64,000 nucleotides of DNA, taken from Clostridia bacterium (GTDB lineage: Bacteria > Bacillota > Clostridia > Peptostreptococcales > Anaerovoracaceae). The notes beneath the pieces were generated by a model, which saw nothing but the letters and a program-made list of their open reading frames with translations, ran no database searches and had not been told where the DNA came from. The translations under genes were made by a program, and so were the position numbers. Location of the stretch: assembly GCA_902363595.1 (NCBI GenBank), contig CABJAP010000010.1, forward strand, positions 62,001 to 126,000. Reading direction: 5' to 3'. Of the stretch, positions 50,433 through 59,597 are shown piece by piece. Each line of letters starts with the position of its first letter. Within the stretch, counting starts at the first letter, position 1.

Positions 50433-51386
50433 CTACACAGTATAAGAAAGCAGCTCGATCTCCACCTCATCCTCAAAATCAGCCGGCACCACATCCACAA
50501 CGCAACGTTCATGGTTCCCATCAGACAAAAGGCCAATTCCTGAAAATGGTTCATCCACATCTGCCGGCGCGTCCAGATAGTCTTTCGTATAAAACTCCAG
50601 CTGCAAATTTTCATCGGTACTGTATTCCACGACCAGCAGCCGTTCGTCTCGGTCGCAGTATTCCTCCAGCTCGGAGAAGTCCATGTCCAGGCAAGAAACG
50701 TCCGTCCAAATATTGTGCAGGTAAACCCCATGGATCCGCACCGTAACATCTTCGCCGTTCTTTCCTTTTATTGCAAAGGTTTTGGGCATATCGTAGTGTC
50801 CGCAGCTGCACCGAATGACCTTCCCCACCAGAACCTCTTCAATCGGTTCTGCCATCTCAGCCGTGATCCCAAGAATATCCGCGTCCCAGCTGACACCAAA
50901 CATTGCCGGTTCAACATCATAAGCGGCCAGCGCCAGCATGTCCACGTCCTTGTCCATCCATTCCTGAGGCACGCATCCCTTTTCTGCAAAATGCTTGATG
51001 AGCATAATTTCCTCGTATGGCTGTTCCTCCAGGTAGCTTACATTAATCTCGTCGGTCTCATAGCGAGTTCCATTAATATGAAAAGCTTCTATATCCGTCA
51101 CTGAAACATCGCCGTCCGTTTCCATAGATTCGATCAAGAGCTGACGGTTGGTTTCCGCTTCCTCCTCTTCCCATTCTTCATCCTCATCCCAATCGTCATA
51201 ATCAGCCATATAATCCTCATGAAGAATGAGCAGTCTGGAAACCGTTATCAGTTCACCGTCCTCCACCTCATCTAATTCTCTCAAACCTAAAAGCAGCGCC
51301 TTTTTTTCCTGTACCTCTATTTCTCTGCCAATCAGAATTTCCTTTTTGACTTCCGTCTGATCGTTCAGTAAATCTCTCAGTCTCAT
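50433..51386 (-). CDS. Unrecognised acidic protein, paralog of the 47426 gene
   Basis: A 317-residue cytosolic protein, very acidic, with an Asp/Glu/Trp run at about 87-102 (DYDDWDEDEEWEEEEAE). I recognise no family. Its second half matches the protein at 47426: CGHYDMPKTFAIKGKNGE, VTVRIHGVYLHNIW, RLLVVEY, YTKDYLDAP, and the end VDVVPADFEDEVEIELLSY. AAGGAGG before the ATG at 51386 decides the start over a much longer open frame. Divergent from the glycyl radical enzyme. Confidence 0.72.
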   Translation of the reverse strand: MRLRDLLNDQTEVKKEILIGREIEVQEKKALLLGLRELDEVEDGELITVSRLLILHEDYMADYDDWDEDEEWEEEEAETNRQLLIESMETDGDVSVTDIEAFHINGTRYETDEINVSYLEEQPYEEIMLIKHFAEKGCVPQEWMDKDVDMLALAAYDVEPAMFGVSWDADILGITAEMAEPIEEVLVGKVIRCSCGHYDMPKTFAIKGKNGEDVTVRIHGVYLHNIWTDVSCLDMDFSELEEYCDRDERLLVVEYSTDENLQLEFYTKDYLDAPADVDEPFSGIGLLSDGNHERCVVDVVPADFEDEVEIELLSYTV

Positions 51387-51551
51387 CACAAGTCCTCCTT
51401 TTGTTCTTATTATTACTAGTATATCCCACATACCATAAGAAAGAAAGTCCAAATCTGCGGACAAATTTCCGCTTGAATTCTCCGCTGTGAAAAATACCGG
51501 CTCTGACAAGCAAAATAGCAACTCAATTATATTTTTAAACAATCCAATTAT

Positions 51552-51580
51552 TGAGCTTCCCGCCCGCCTAACATACAATG
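51552..51580 (+). promoter_or_regulatory. Promoter of the glycyl radical enzyme operon
   Basis: TTGAGC (51552-51557), 17 bases, TACAAT (51575-51580). About 40 bases of leader follow before AAGGAGG and the ATG at 51629. Confidence 0.6.
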
Positions 51581-51628
51581 AGTAGTTAGATAGAAGAATA
51601 AATTCGATCCAAAACAAGGAGGAAAACC

Positions 51629-53992
51629 ATGCTGACCCCAAGACTCCAGAGAATGAAAAAGAAATATTTTGACACCATTCCGGCCATCACAGCCGAACGG
51701 CTGGTTTTAGCCACAGAAGCCCATAAAAAATTTGCAGGTGACGCCGTCCCCATCTTTCGCGCCAAGATCGTCAAATATGTCATGGAACATATGACGACTC
51801 TGGTGATGGAAGACGAACTGATCGTCGGAACACCGACCAACGAATACAAAGGCGCCAACCTGTTTCCTGAATACACATCCAGCAAATGGCTGATCGCCGA
51901 TATCGATGAATTTCCGGTAAGAAAAACCGATCCTTACCGGATCAGCCCCCAGGACAGGGAAACCATTTTGGAAACGCTGAAATATTGGGATGGAAAAGCC
52001 CTTGAGGACCTGGCGCCTCAAATCCTTCCCGAATACATAGAAAACGCAAGACAGAAAGATCTCATTTCCGTGGGATGCCGCAACGGCGTCTCCGGAGAAA
52101 CCATGCCCAACCACAAAAAGTTTTTGGAAGTGGGATTAAAGGGCTATATGGAAGAATGCCGCAGAAACATCGAAGAAACGAAAGGCGGAACCAAAGAAAA
52201 GCAGGAAAAAATCGATTTCTGGCAGGCCTGCATCATCCTCTGCGAAGGTTTAATCACCTATGCCCGTCGGCTGGCCGATGAGGCGGAGCGCCAGGCCGCC
52301 GGCTGCGAAGATTCCCAGCGGAAGCAAGAGCTGATGCAGATCGCGGCCAATTGCAGGGTTGTCCCTGAAAATCCGCCCCAGAGCTTCCATCAGGCCCTGC
52401 AGATGGTGTGGTTCATTCAGGTGGCCTTCCACATTGAGGCGCCTACCACCGCCTGCGGATTCGGAAGATTTGACCAATATATGTACCCATTCTTCAAGAC
52501 CGATTGCGAGGCTGGAACCATTACCGGAGAAAAAGCCTTAGAGCTTTTGGAATGTTTTTATCTTAAATGCTGTGAGGTTTATGAAGTAAGGGACAGATGG
52601 TACGCCAAATCCTTCGCAGGTTATCCCATGTGGGAAATCCTCATGGTGGGCGGACAGACCAGAGAAGGGCTGGACGCTACCAATGACCTGTCCTATCTGT
52701 GCCTGGACGCAGCGGCGGATCTGCAGACCACCCAGCCGGTACTGGCCGTGCGGGTCTTTGAAGGAACGCCCAAAGAGCTGATTCGGAAAGGCGCAAAGAT
52801 GATCCAGCAGGGCATGGCAAACCCGGGATTCTTCAACGATGATGCGGCAATCCCCATGACCCTGGGCAAAGGCTGCACCATCGAAGAAGCCAGGGATTGG
52901 GCCATCGTCGGCTGCATTCAGCCCGGCCCCGGCGGCGGAACTACGGACGGTTCGCCGGACGCAGGCTACGTCAATGCGCCGAAAGTGCTGGAGCTGGTCC
53001 TGCACAATGGACGCGATCCAAAAACCGGAGAACTGCTGGGACTTGAAACAGGCGATCCCAGGGAGTTTCAATCCATAGAAGAACTGACGGAGGCCGTCAA
53101 AAAACAGCTGGAATATTTTTATCGGATGATTAAAGACGGCTATGACTTGATGGTTCCTTATCATATGCTGCGGCTGCCGGTGATCTTTGCTTCCATGGCA
53201 ATGGAAGGCTGCGTGGAATCGGGAAAACCGGTCCAGGAGGGCGGAACCAAGTACAATACGGCCGGTATGTTCATCACGGGAGCGGCAAATCTGGCCGATT
53301 CTCTGGTAGCCATCGAAGAGGTCATCTACAAGGACAAGATGGTCACCATGGACAAGCTGATCGCGGCCCTGGACAAGAACTTTGAAGGAGAAGAGCGTCT
53401 GAGACAGCTGCTCATCAACAAGCCGCCCAAATTCGGCAACGACAATGAACATGTGGACAGCGTAGCCAGAGATTTACTCCGCTTCTGCGCTGATACAGTT
53501 CAGAGCTGGGAAGATTCCAGGCACGGCAGATATTCCTTCTGCAACCTGTCCCAAACCGTGAATATTTCCCACGGAGAGGTCTGCGGAGCCACACCTGACG
53601 GCAGGCTGGCCGGCGAGCCTTACTGCGACAATTCCTCCCCCACCATGGGACGGGATTTGAGCGGACCTACCGCAACGGTCAAATCGGTGGCTGCCATCGA
53701 CCAAAAGAACTTCCATGACGGAGCCCTCTTCAACCTTCGCTTTGATCCAAAGGGCATTGAAGGGGAAAAAGGACTGGATATCATCGAAGGCGTTATCAAG
53801 ACTTATTTCGACCACGGCGGCGAGCACATTCAGATCAATGTGGTTGACAACGAAACCCTTCGCAAGGCCCAAAGCAAACCGGAAGATTACCGGGGCCTGA
53901 TGGTCCGGGTAGCCGGATACATGGCCTATTTTACAGAGCTGGATAAGGCGGCACAGGACACGATCATCGACCGGACCGCCCATCTGAAATAA
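51629..53992 (+). CDS. Glycyl radical enzyme, unknown substrate
   Basis: A 787-residue enzyme of the pyruvate formate-lyase-like superfamily. The C-terminal radical site is RVAGYMAYF with G763 as the radical glycine. The thiyl cysteine is C429 in IVGCIQPGPGGG, on the loop where known members have GC-x-E (choline lyase, hydroxyproline dehydratase, propanediol dehydratase); here the Glu is Gln (Q431). The GGGTTDGSPDAGYVN segment after it is also unlike those I remember. So it fits none of the characterised classes by eye. Such enzymes act in strict anaerobes on C-C, C-N, C-O or C-S bonds. Behind it come the activating enzyme and an amino-acid permease, making an amino acid or derivative the likely substrate. 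AAGGAGG before the ATG. Confidence 0.93.
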   Translation: MLTPRLQRMKKKYFDTIPAITAERLVLATEAHKKFAGDAVPIFRAKIVKYVMEHMTTLVMEDELIVGTPTNEYKGANLFPEYTSSKWLIADIDEFPVRKTDPYRISPQDRETILETLKYWDGKALEDLAPQILPEYIENARQKDLISVGCRNGVSGETMPNHKKFLEVGLKGYMEECRRNIEETKGGTKEKQEKIDFWQACIILCEGLITYARRLADEAERQAAGCEDSQRKQELMQIAANCRVVPENPPQSFHQALQMVWFIQVAFHIEAPTTACGFGRFDQYMYPFFKTDCEAGTITGEKALELLECFYLKCCEVYEVRDRWYAKSFAGYPMWEILMVGGQTREGLDATNDLSYLCLDAAADLQTTQPVLAVRVFEGTPKELIRKGAKMIQQGMANPGFFNDDAAIPMTLGKGCTIEEARDWAIVGCIQPGPGGGTTDGSPDAGYVNAPKVLELVLHNGRDPKTGELLGLETGDPREFQSIEELTEAVKKQLEYFYRMIKDGYDLMVPYHMLRLPVIFASMAMEGCVESGKPVQEGGTKYNTAGMFITGAANLADSLVAIEEVIYKDKMVTMDKLIAALDKNFEGEERLRQLLINKPPKFGNDNEHVDSVARDLLRFCADTVQSWEDSRHGRYSFCNLSQTVNISHGEVCGATPDGRLAGEPYCDNSSPTMGRDLSGPTATVKSVAAIDQKNFHDGALFNLRFDPKGIEGEKGLDIIEGVIKTYFDHGGEHIQINVVDNETLRKAQSKPEDYRGLMVRVAGYMAYFTELDKAAQDTIIDRTAHLK

Positions 53993-54013
53993 ATAAAGCA
54001 GCAGGAGATCAAC

Positions 54014-54949
54014 ATGGAACACGAACCTTTGCGGGCCCTCGTCGGCGGAATACAAAAATTTTCCACGGAGGACGGCCCCGGCATTCGCACCACGGTTTTT
54101 CTGAAGGGCTGTCCGCTCCGGTGCAAGTGGTGCCACAACCCGGAATTGATCGATTATGCACAGCACATCATTCGGATGCCCAATAACTGCATTCAGTGCG
54201 GGTACTGCATAGAAGCATGCCCCCAGGATGCCGTTTATCAGAGAGAGGATCAGGAGATCGATATCCGCTGGGAGCTGTGCGACACTTGCCTTCGATGCGC
54301 CGATATCTGTTATGCCCAGGCATTAAAACCCGTGGCACAGTCGATGACGGTAGAGGACGTCCTTTATCAAGTGGCGCAGGACAAGCAGTTCTACTCCCAT
54401 ACGGAAGGCGGCCTTACCATCAGCGGCGGTGAGATGCTCTCCCATCCAAAGTTTACGGAAGCCTTGATTGATGCCGCTGCAAAAGAAGGAATTTCCGTCT
54501 GTCTGGACACCTCCGGGTTCGGGGACGGCGATCTGCTTAAAGCGCTGGCGGAAAAGGAAAACGTCTCCCATATCCTATATGATATGAAGGCCATCGATAA
54601 CGAAACCCATCTGGCTTATACAAGCCGGGAGAACACCCGCATTCTTGAAAACCTGACTATGCTGGCGGAAAGCGGCGGGCTGGTTAAAAAACTCATTATG
54701 CGCATGCCGCTGATCAAGGGGGTCAATGACTCCGATCAGCAGATCGATCAAACGGCGGACCTTTACCGCCGCCTGGGGATTGAAAAAGTGACCCTTCTGC
54801 CGTATCATAATCTGGGAGCATTGAAAGAAGAACATATCGGCGGTTCGCAGACACTCTTCGAAGCGCCGGATGATGAGCGCGTGGATGCCATTAAAGCCTA
54901 TCTGGAAAACAATACAGGCGCTGAAATAGAAATATTGGGGAGATTATAG
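54014..54949 (+). CDS. Glycyl radical enzyme activating enzyme (radical SAM)
   Basis: A 311-residue radical SAM protein that installs the glycyl radical on its partner. The SAM cluster cysteines are C33, C37 and C40 (CPLRCKWC), followed by two ferredoxin-type [4Fe-4S] motifs (C59/62/65/69 and C89/92/95/99), as in activases of dehydratase-type glycyl radical enzymes. Then TISGGE, the SAM-binding GGE motif, and LDTSGFG. It begins 21 bases after the enzyme gene with a GGAG site. The partner is certainly the gene before it. Confidence 0.95.
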   Translation: MEHEPLRALVGGIQKFSTEDGPGIRTTVFLKGCPLRCKWCHNPELIDYAQHIIRMPNNCIQCGYCIEACPQDAVYQREDQEIDIRWELCDTCLRCADICYAQALKPVAQSMTVEDVLYQVAQDKQFYSHTEGGLTISGGEMLSHPKFTEALIDAAAKEGISVCLDTSGFGDGDLLKALAEKENVSHILYDMKAIDNETHLAYTSRENTRILENLTMLAESGGLVKKLIMRMPLIKGVNDSDQQIDQTADLYRRLGIEKVTLLPYHNLGALKEEHIGGSQTLFEAPDDERVDAIKAYLENNTGAEIEILGRL

Positions 54950-54991
54950 AACAAACAGGGATTTCCACAGAAGAAGAAAAAGGAGACTCTC

Positions 54992-56488
54992 ATGAAAGAA
55001 CAAAAACAAGAACGAGAAACATTGGAGAGAGGACTGAAGAGCCGCCATTTGAGCATGATTGCCATCGGCGGTACCATCGGTACCGGACTCTTCCTGGCTA
55101 TGGGCGGGACCATAGCCGACGCCGGACCCGGCGGAGCGCTGACCGCATATATCGTCATGGGCATCGTCGTCTATTTTATGATGACGGCGCTGGGTGAAAT
55201 GGCGACAAAGCTGCCAATCCCGGGAGCCTTTACTGCCTACGCAGACCGCTTTATCGATCCGGCGTGGGGCTTTATGAACGGCTGGTGCTACTGGTTCGGC
55301 TGTTCCATGACTGTGGCCGCGGAGCTGGTGGCCGGAGCCATCATTATAAAATACTGGTTCCCCGGTTCCAATTCCACCCTGTGGGCGATCCTGTTCATGG
55401 CCATTCTGCTGGCCTTCAACCTTTTCTCAGTAAAAGGCTTTGGCGAAGCGGAATACTGGTTTGCCGGCATTAAAGTGCTGGTAACCATCATCTTTTTGGT
55501 AATCGGCGTGCTCATGATCCTGGGTATCATGAAAGGCAACGACGCCGGATTTTCCAACTGGGTGCTGGACGGCGGAGATTCTGGAAAAGCGCCCTTCCCC
55601 AACGGACTCAGCGGCGTCATCCTGGTGTTTTTGGTCGCTGCCTTCTCCTTCTCCAATACGGAAGTGGTCGGCCTCACTGCAGCCGAATCGGAGAATCCGA
55701 GGAAAGACGTTCCCAAGGCGATCAAAAGCGTATTTTGGCGGATCCTGCTCTTTTATTTGGGGACCATCGTCATCATCGCTACCATCGTACCTTTTACAGA
55801 ACCGACCCTGCTGGACGCTGCGGAGGACAACATCGCTGCATCGCCCTTTACCATTGTCTTCAAAAATGCAGGATTTGCGGCTGCTGCTTCTGTTATGAAC
55901 GCGGTTATTCTCACTTCCGTGCTCTCCTGCGGTAACTCGACCATGTACAGCGCTTCCCGGACTTTGCAGGTTATGGCGAAAAAAGGGACTGCTCCAAGAT
56001 TTTTCGGCAAGCTCAGCAAGAGCGGAGTTCCGGTCCGTGCTGTAATTGCTACAGCTGTTGTGGGAGCCACCGCTTTCGTAGCATCCCTGGTGGGCGACGG
56101 CATCGCTTATACGGCTGCCTATTATCTGTGCGGAATCGCCGGAGTCATCAACTGGCTGACCATCTCCCTGGCCCACTATCGGTTCAGAAAAGGATGGCTC
56201 AAACAGGGGCACACCCTCAGCGAGCTGGAATACAAAGCGCCGCTGTACCCATTCGGTACCATCTTCGCAATCGCGGTTTGTATTCTAGTAACCATTACCT
56301 GCAACTATTGGTTGTTCTCAGACTTCAACTGGTTTGACTTCATCACTTGCTACGGCATGATCCCCCTTGGCTTCCTCCTCTTCTTCGGATACAAGAAGAG
56401 ACATGGGACCAAATGGGTCAAGTACGAAGATATGGATTTCGAACCGCCTGAAGGCGTGGATAAAAGCGATATTTCGGCCATTGCTTAG
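54992..56488 (+). CDS. AAT-family amino acid permease
   Basis: A 498-residue permease with 12 membrane helices of the amino acid transporter group of the APC superfamily: LKSRHLSMIAIGGTIGTGLFL at helix 1, PGGALTAYIVMGIVVYFMMTALGEMAT, and SFSNTEVVGLTAAESENPRKDVPKAI. Members import neutral, aromatic or basic amino acids, proline or GABA. It starts 42 bases after the activase gene and is the third gene of the operon, so it probably imports the substrate of the glycyl radical enzyme. AAGGAG before the ATG; terminator at 56501-56542. Confidence 0.92.
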   Translation: MKEQKQERETLERGLKSRHLSMIAIGGTIGTGLFLAMGGTIADAGPGGALTAYIVMGIVVYFMMTALGEMATKLPIPGAFTAYADRFIDPAWGFMNGWCYWFGCSMTVAAELVAGAIIIKYWFPGSNSTLWAILFMAILLAFNLFSVKGFGEAEYWFAGIKVLVTIIFLVIGVLMILGIMKGNDAGFSNWVLDGGDSGKAPFPNGLSGVILVFLVAAFSFSNTEVVGLTAAESENPRKDVPKAIKSVFWRILLFYLGTIVIIATIVPFTEPTLLDAAEDNIAASPFTIVFKNAGFAAAASVMNAVILTSVLSCGNSTMYSASRTLQVMAKKGTAPRFFGKLSKSGVPVRAVIATAVVGATAFVASLVGDGIAYTAAYYLCGIAGVINWLTISLAHYRFRKGWLKQGHTLSELEYKAPLYPFGTIFAIAVCILVTITCNYWLFSDFNWFDFITCYGMIPLGFLLFFGYKKRHGTKWVKYEDMDFEPPEGVDKSDISAIA

Positions 56489-56500
56489 AAAGCGCATATG

Positions 56501-56542
56501 GGGGCTGCCGCATTCGTGAAAGCGAATGCGACAGCCCCTTTT
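56501..56542 (+). terminator. Terminator of the glycyl radical enzyme operon
   Basis: GGGGCTG-c-CGCATTCG (56501-56516) pairs with CGAATGCG-a-CAGCCCC (56523-56538), then TTTT. Confidence 0.85.
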
Positions 56543-56636
56543 GAGTGTGCTCGGCATCGCACATCTTTTCAAAATTTCAGGAGGCATAGTTTTCCGAAAA
56601 AAATTAACAATTTTCCAATAATACGCATTTTAAAAT

Positions 56637-57545
56637 TTATGATGCGTGCTGCTCTTCCTTTTCCTTCGCCGCTTTCCTGGCGGTCATAGCTTCCATGAAA
56701 ATCAGGCTGGCGATGATGACTGCTCCGCCCGACCATCCGAACCAGCCCAAGTGATCCCCCAGAAAAATCGCCGAGAAGATGGCCCCCGATGCGGGCTCCA
56801 AGGCGCACATGATCCCTACCCTGGTAGAAGGCACATATTTCTGCCCCACCGCCTGCAACAGATACGCAATCGCCGTGCAGCACACGCCGATAAAGATCAG
56901 AACGCCCCAGTCAAACCCGGCCGGGCGCACCTGCCAGGCACCGGTAAAGAATACGGCCGCCGTTCCATAGATGGCGATCAGGATCATCATCAGCACCGAA
57001 AGCAGAGTCGGATCGTTGCGCTCATCCTTTGTCATTCTGTCCAGAAAAACGATCTGCAGCGATCCGGACAGCGAACAGCCGATGCAAATAATATCCCCCA
57101 GCGCAAAATTCAGGCCCATATCCGATGAATAGCTGAGGAGGAAAATTCCGGTCAAGCACATGAGCACGCTGATGACCGTGATCTTTGATAGTTTTTGTTT
57201 GTACAGCAGCCAGTTGAGAAAGGGTATAATGACAAAGCCCAGGCAGCTGAAAAAAGATGCCTTTGACGATGTAGTGTAGCGGATTCCCACCGTCGCGAAC
57301 ACGTACATGATAAAAATCAGAAAGGACAAAATAAACGCATTTTTGACCACGGTTCGGTTAATGAGGCGAAACCGCCGATAAAAAACCGCCGAAAGAAACC
57401 CGGCTGCCAGTATGAATCGGACGGCGATGATCAGGAAGGCCGGCAGCTCTTCCACGGCTTTTAGCGCCGGAAAACCCGCGCCCCACAAAAGGGTGCAGAT
57501 GATAATGCCCAAAGCCGCTAAGCGTTCTTTCTTATGTATCTGCAT
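56637..57545 (-). CDS. EamA/DMT-family transporter (2)
   Basis: A 302-residue permease with ten helices in two EamA repeats (LGIIICTLLWGAGFPALKAV at helix 1; VGIMCALEPASGAIFSAIFLGDHLG in the second repeat). The group exports metabolites or amino acids. AAAGGAG before the ATG at 57545. It begins 14 bases after the AraC-GH39-like regulator gene and is co-transcribed with it. It could export a product of the convergent glycyl radical enzyme operon (inference). Confidence 0.9.
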   Translation of the reverse strand: MQIHKKERLAALGIIICTLLWGAGFPALKAVEELPAFLIIAVRFILAAGFLSAVFYRRFRLINRTVVKNAFILSFLIFIMYVFATVGIRYTTSSKASFFSCLGFVIIPFLNWLLYKQKLSKITVISVLMCLTGIFLLSYSSDMGLNFALGDIICIGCSLSGSLQIVFLDRMTKDERNDPTLLSVLMMILIAIYGTAAVFFTGAWQVRPAGFDWGVLIFIGVCCTAIAYLLQAVGQKYVPSTRVGIMCALEPASGAIFSAIFLGDHLGWFGWSGGAVIIASLIFMEAMTARKAAKEKEEQHAS

Positions 57546-57559
57546 AATCTTGTTCTCCT

Positions 57560-59407
57560 TTATATTCTTTGAATAACCGCGAACTCCGCTCCCACGTCCC
57601 GCAGTGAAAAATTGACCATCAGGCTGTCCTCCGCGGTTTCCGTAAAGACATCCACTTTCGGCTGGCAGTAGGATGCAAACCCCAGATCCACCGCCGGAGA
57701 AAAAGCCTCCGGAAAACCCAGTTTGTTCATCAAATCGAAAATGCTGTTCTGAGTGGTCAGCTCATACTTGGTCACGGCAAAACGCCCGCGAAGGTGGCTC
57801 AGCGTCACGTTGAGGTCAATCTCATTGTTGAATTTATAGACGATATCTTCCGCTTCATGAAGGGTCGCCGGCCGGCTGCACAAAAGGCTTGTGGAGGTAT
57901 CGTAATTGTAGGCCGCTATCATGAACGCCTGGTTTTCTCCATCCAGTCTGGCGACTGCATAGTGTTTTCCCCACGTCAGCAAAGCGCCCTTCATCTTTGC
58001 CAGTGCCGCATATCCATAATAGGATGGTTTTGCGATTCCGCAGGAAGTCAGTATTCCCGCACCGCCCTTAATCCGCAGCTCGTGTTCGGTTCCCTGGTCC
58101 CGCAGCCGCACATACAGAGGGTCGCTTCCAAGGATCCCTTTATAAAGCAGCTGGGGCACGCAGGCGGTCGTATCCAGTCCGTAAGCATTGGCCGCTTCCA
58201 GGCCCGATGGCATGTGCATGGTTATGGAAAACCCTCTGGCGAGCAGCTGTTTCTCCAGCAGATTCCTCGCCTCACTTATGCTTTGGTCTGTTTCCAGCAG
58301 GATCAGAGGCCGGCCCAGATCGTTCAGCAGTGCGAACAAGCGGCTTCCCAGCACCCGGTAGTCCTCCGGGCTGACGATGATCTGCAGCGACGGCCGCAGA
58401 GTTTTGATCTCCTGCTTTTCCGCATCGACAATTATATCCAGCTTGAGGTTGTTGATCCTTTCTTGCCCGGTAATCTGGGAATCAATATAGGACAGCGCCC
58501 TCCTTACTAAGGAAATACTGCTGCTGTCGTTGATGGGCTCCATCCGTTCGGGATACATGGCCGATTTGATCCGATTTCCGTATAGCTCCCGATGCTGCGC
58601 GGGCGTTCTGCCGAACCACTTTAAAAAGAATTTTTCATAATAGGCGGTGGTAGAAAATCCGATGTCCCGCGCCACTGTGTGGATCTTTTTGCGCATATCC
58701 AATAGTGGAATTTCTGATAATTCTACCCGGGCAAAGCACAGAAAATCGCGAAAGCTCATTCCGATGTTTTCTTTTATCAGGTGGGATAAGTAAAACGTAC
58801 TCAAGTGCTCCATATCCGCCAGCTCTTCCAGGGTGATCCGTCTGGCGTGCTCCGCATAGATGTATTGGATGATTCTGCTGATCCTTGATGCTTGGACCGG
58901 GTCCTCATTGCTGCCATTGACAATCGTTTTGCCGTTGAAGGTAAAAAGGTTAAAGCTTCGGTCAAGGCAGTCGATCAGCTCTATGACAAGGTCGATGCAC
59001 TCCTGCTTGTAATTGAGGCTTTTTTTCAGGTAGTTGAGCAGGATCATCAAAAGTATTTTTCTCATATAGTCCAAGCGGGGATGGGGACGCTGGGGATCAA
59101 ACGTCCGGTAGCAGCTCTCGGGCAGCCTGGGAAAATGCTGGGAGAAAAAGGCATTGCTCAGTTGTATGATGGCCGTGATATTATCCCGTTTCGTTTTATA
59201 CATGCTGTGAACTTCGTGGCCGTTGCTGGCAAAAACGCTGCCTTCTGGCATTTTATATATGCAGCTGCCGTTTTTGAGCTGTATCTCGCCTTTCAGGACG
59301 TAGACCAGCTCCACGTCCTGATGGAAGTGGAGAGGATATTCGGTGATGTTGGCAATTTTAATATTGATGGGAAAATCATTTGTATAAGCGATTTTTTCTG
59401 CAAGCAT
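57560..59407 (-). CDS. AraC-family regulator with C-terminal GH39-like domain
   Basis: A 615-residue regulator. N-terminal cupin sensor (YPLHFHQDVELVYVLKGEI, PEGSVFASNGHEVHSM), AraC helix-turn-helix pair at about 185-285 (LEELADMEHLSTFYLSHLIKE and VARDIGFSTTAYYEKFFLKW), then about 300 residues resembling the GH39 (xylosidase-like) domain fused to AraC proteins in some Firmicutes; GGAGILTSCGIAKPSYYGY is its hallmark. The catalytic Glu pair of true GH39 enzymes is not evident, so a ligand-binding role is likelier. AGGAG before the ATG at 59407 decides the start. Divergent from the aldo/keto reductase gene. Confidence 0.85.
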   Translation of the reverse strand: MLAEKIAYTNDFPINIKIANITEYPLHFHQDVELVYVLKGEIQLKNGSCIYKMPEGSVFASNGHEVHSMYKTKRDNITAIIQLSNAFFSQHFPRLPESCYRTFDPQRPHPRLDYMRKILLMILLNYLKKSLNYKQECIDLVIELIDCLDRSFNLFTFNGKTIVNGSNEDPVQASRISRIIQYIYAEHARRITLEELADMEHLSTFYLSHLIKENIGMSFRDFLCFARVELSEIPLLDMRKKIHTVARDIGFSTTAYYEKFFLKWFGRTPAQHRELYGNRIKSAMYPERMEPINDSSSISLVRRALSYIDSQITGQERINNLKLDIIVDAEKQEIKTLRPSLQIIVSPEDYRVLGSRLFALLNDLGRPLILLETDQSISEARNLLEKQLLARGFSITMHMPSGLEAANAYGLDTTACVPQLLYKGILGSDPLYVRLRDQGTEHELRIKGGAGILTSCGIAKPSYYGYAALAKMKGALLTWGKHYAVARLDGENQAFMIAAYNYDTSTSLLCSRPATLHEAEDIVYKFNNEIDLNVTLSHLRGRFAVTKYELTTQNSIFDLMNKLGFPEAFSPAVDLGFASYCQPKVDVFTETAEDSLMVNFSLRDVGAEFAVIQRI

Positions 59408-59597
59408 ATCTTGTTTCTCCTGACGCTGTACGCAACCCTGACCAGATGCACCTATTATACTACATTTTCCTTGGCGGCACACGGGTTTGACGCTTTTTTC
59501 TCAGCAAGCCAATCTATATTTATAGCAATCGAATAGTTGCTACATCCGATCCCCCATCTTACAATAAGAACAGAATCTTTACATCGGAGGAATTGTA

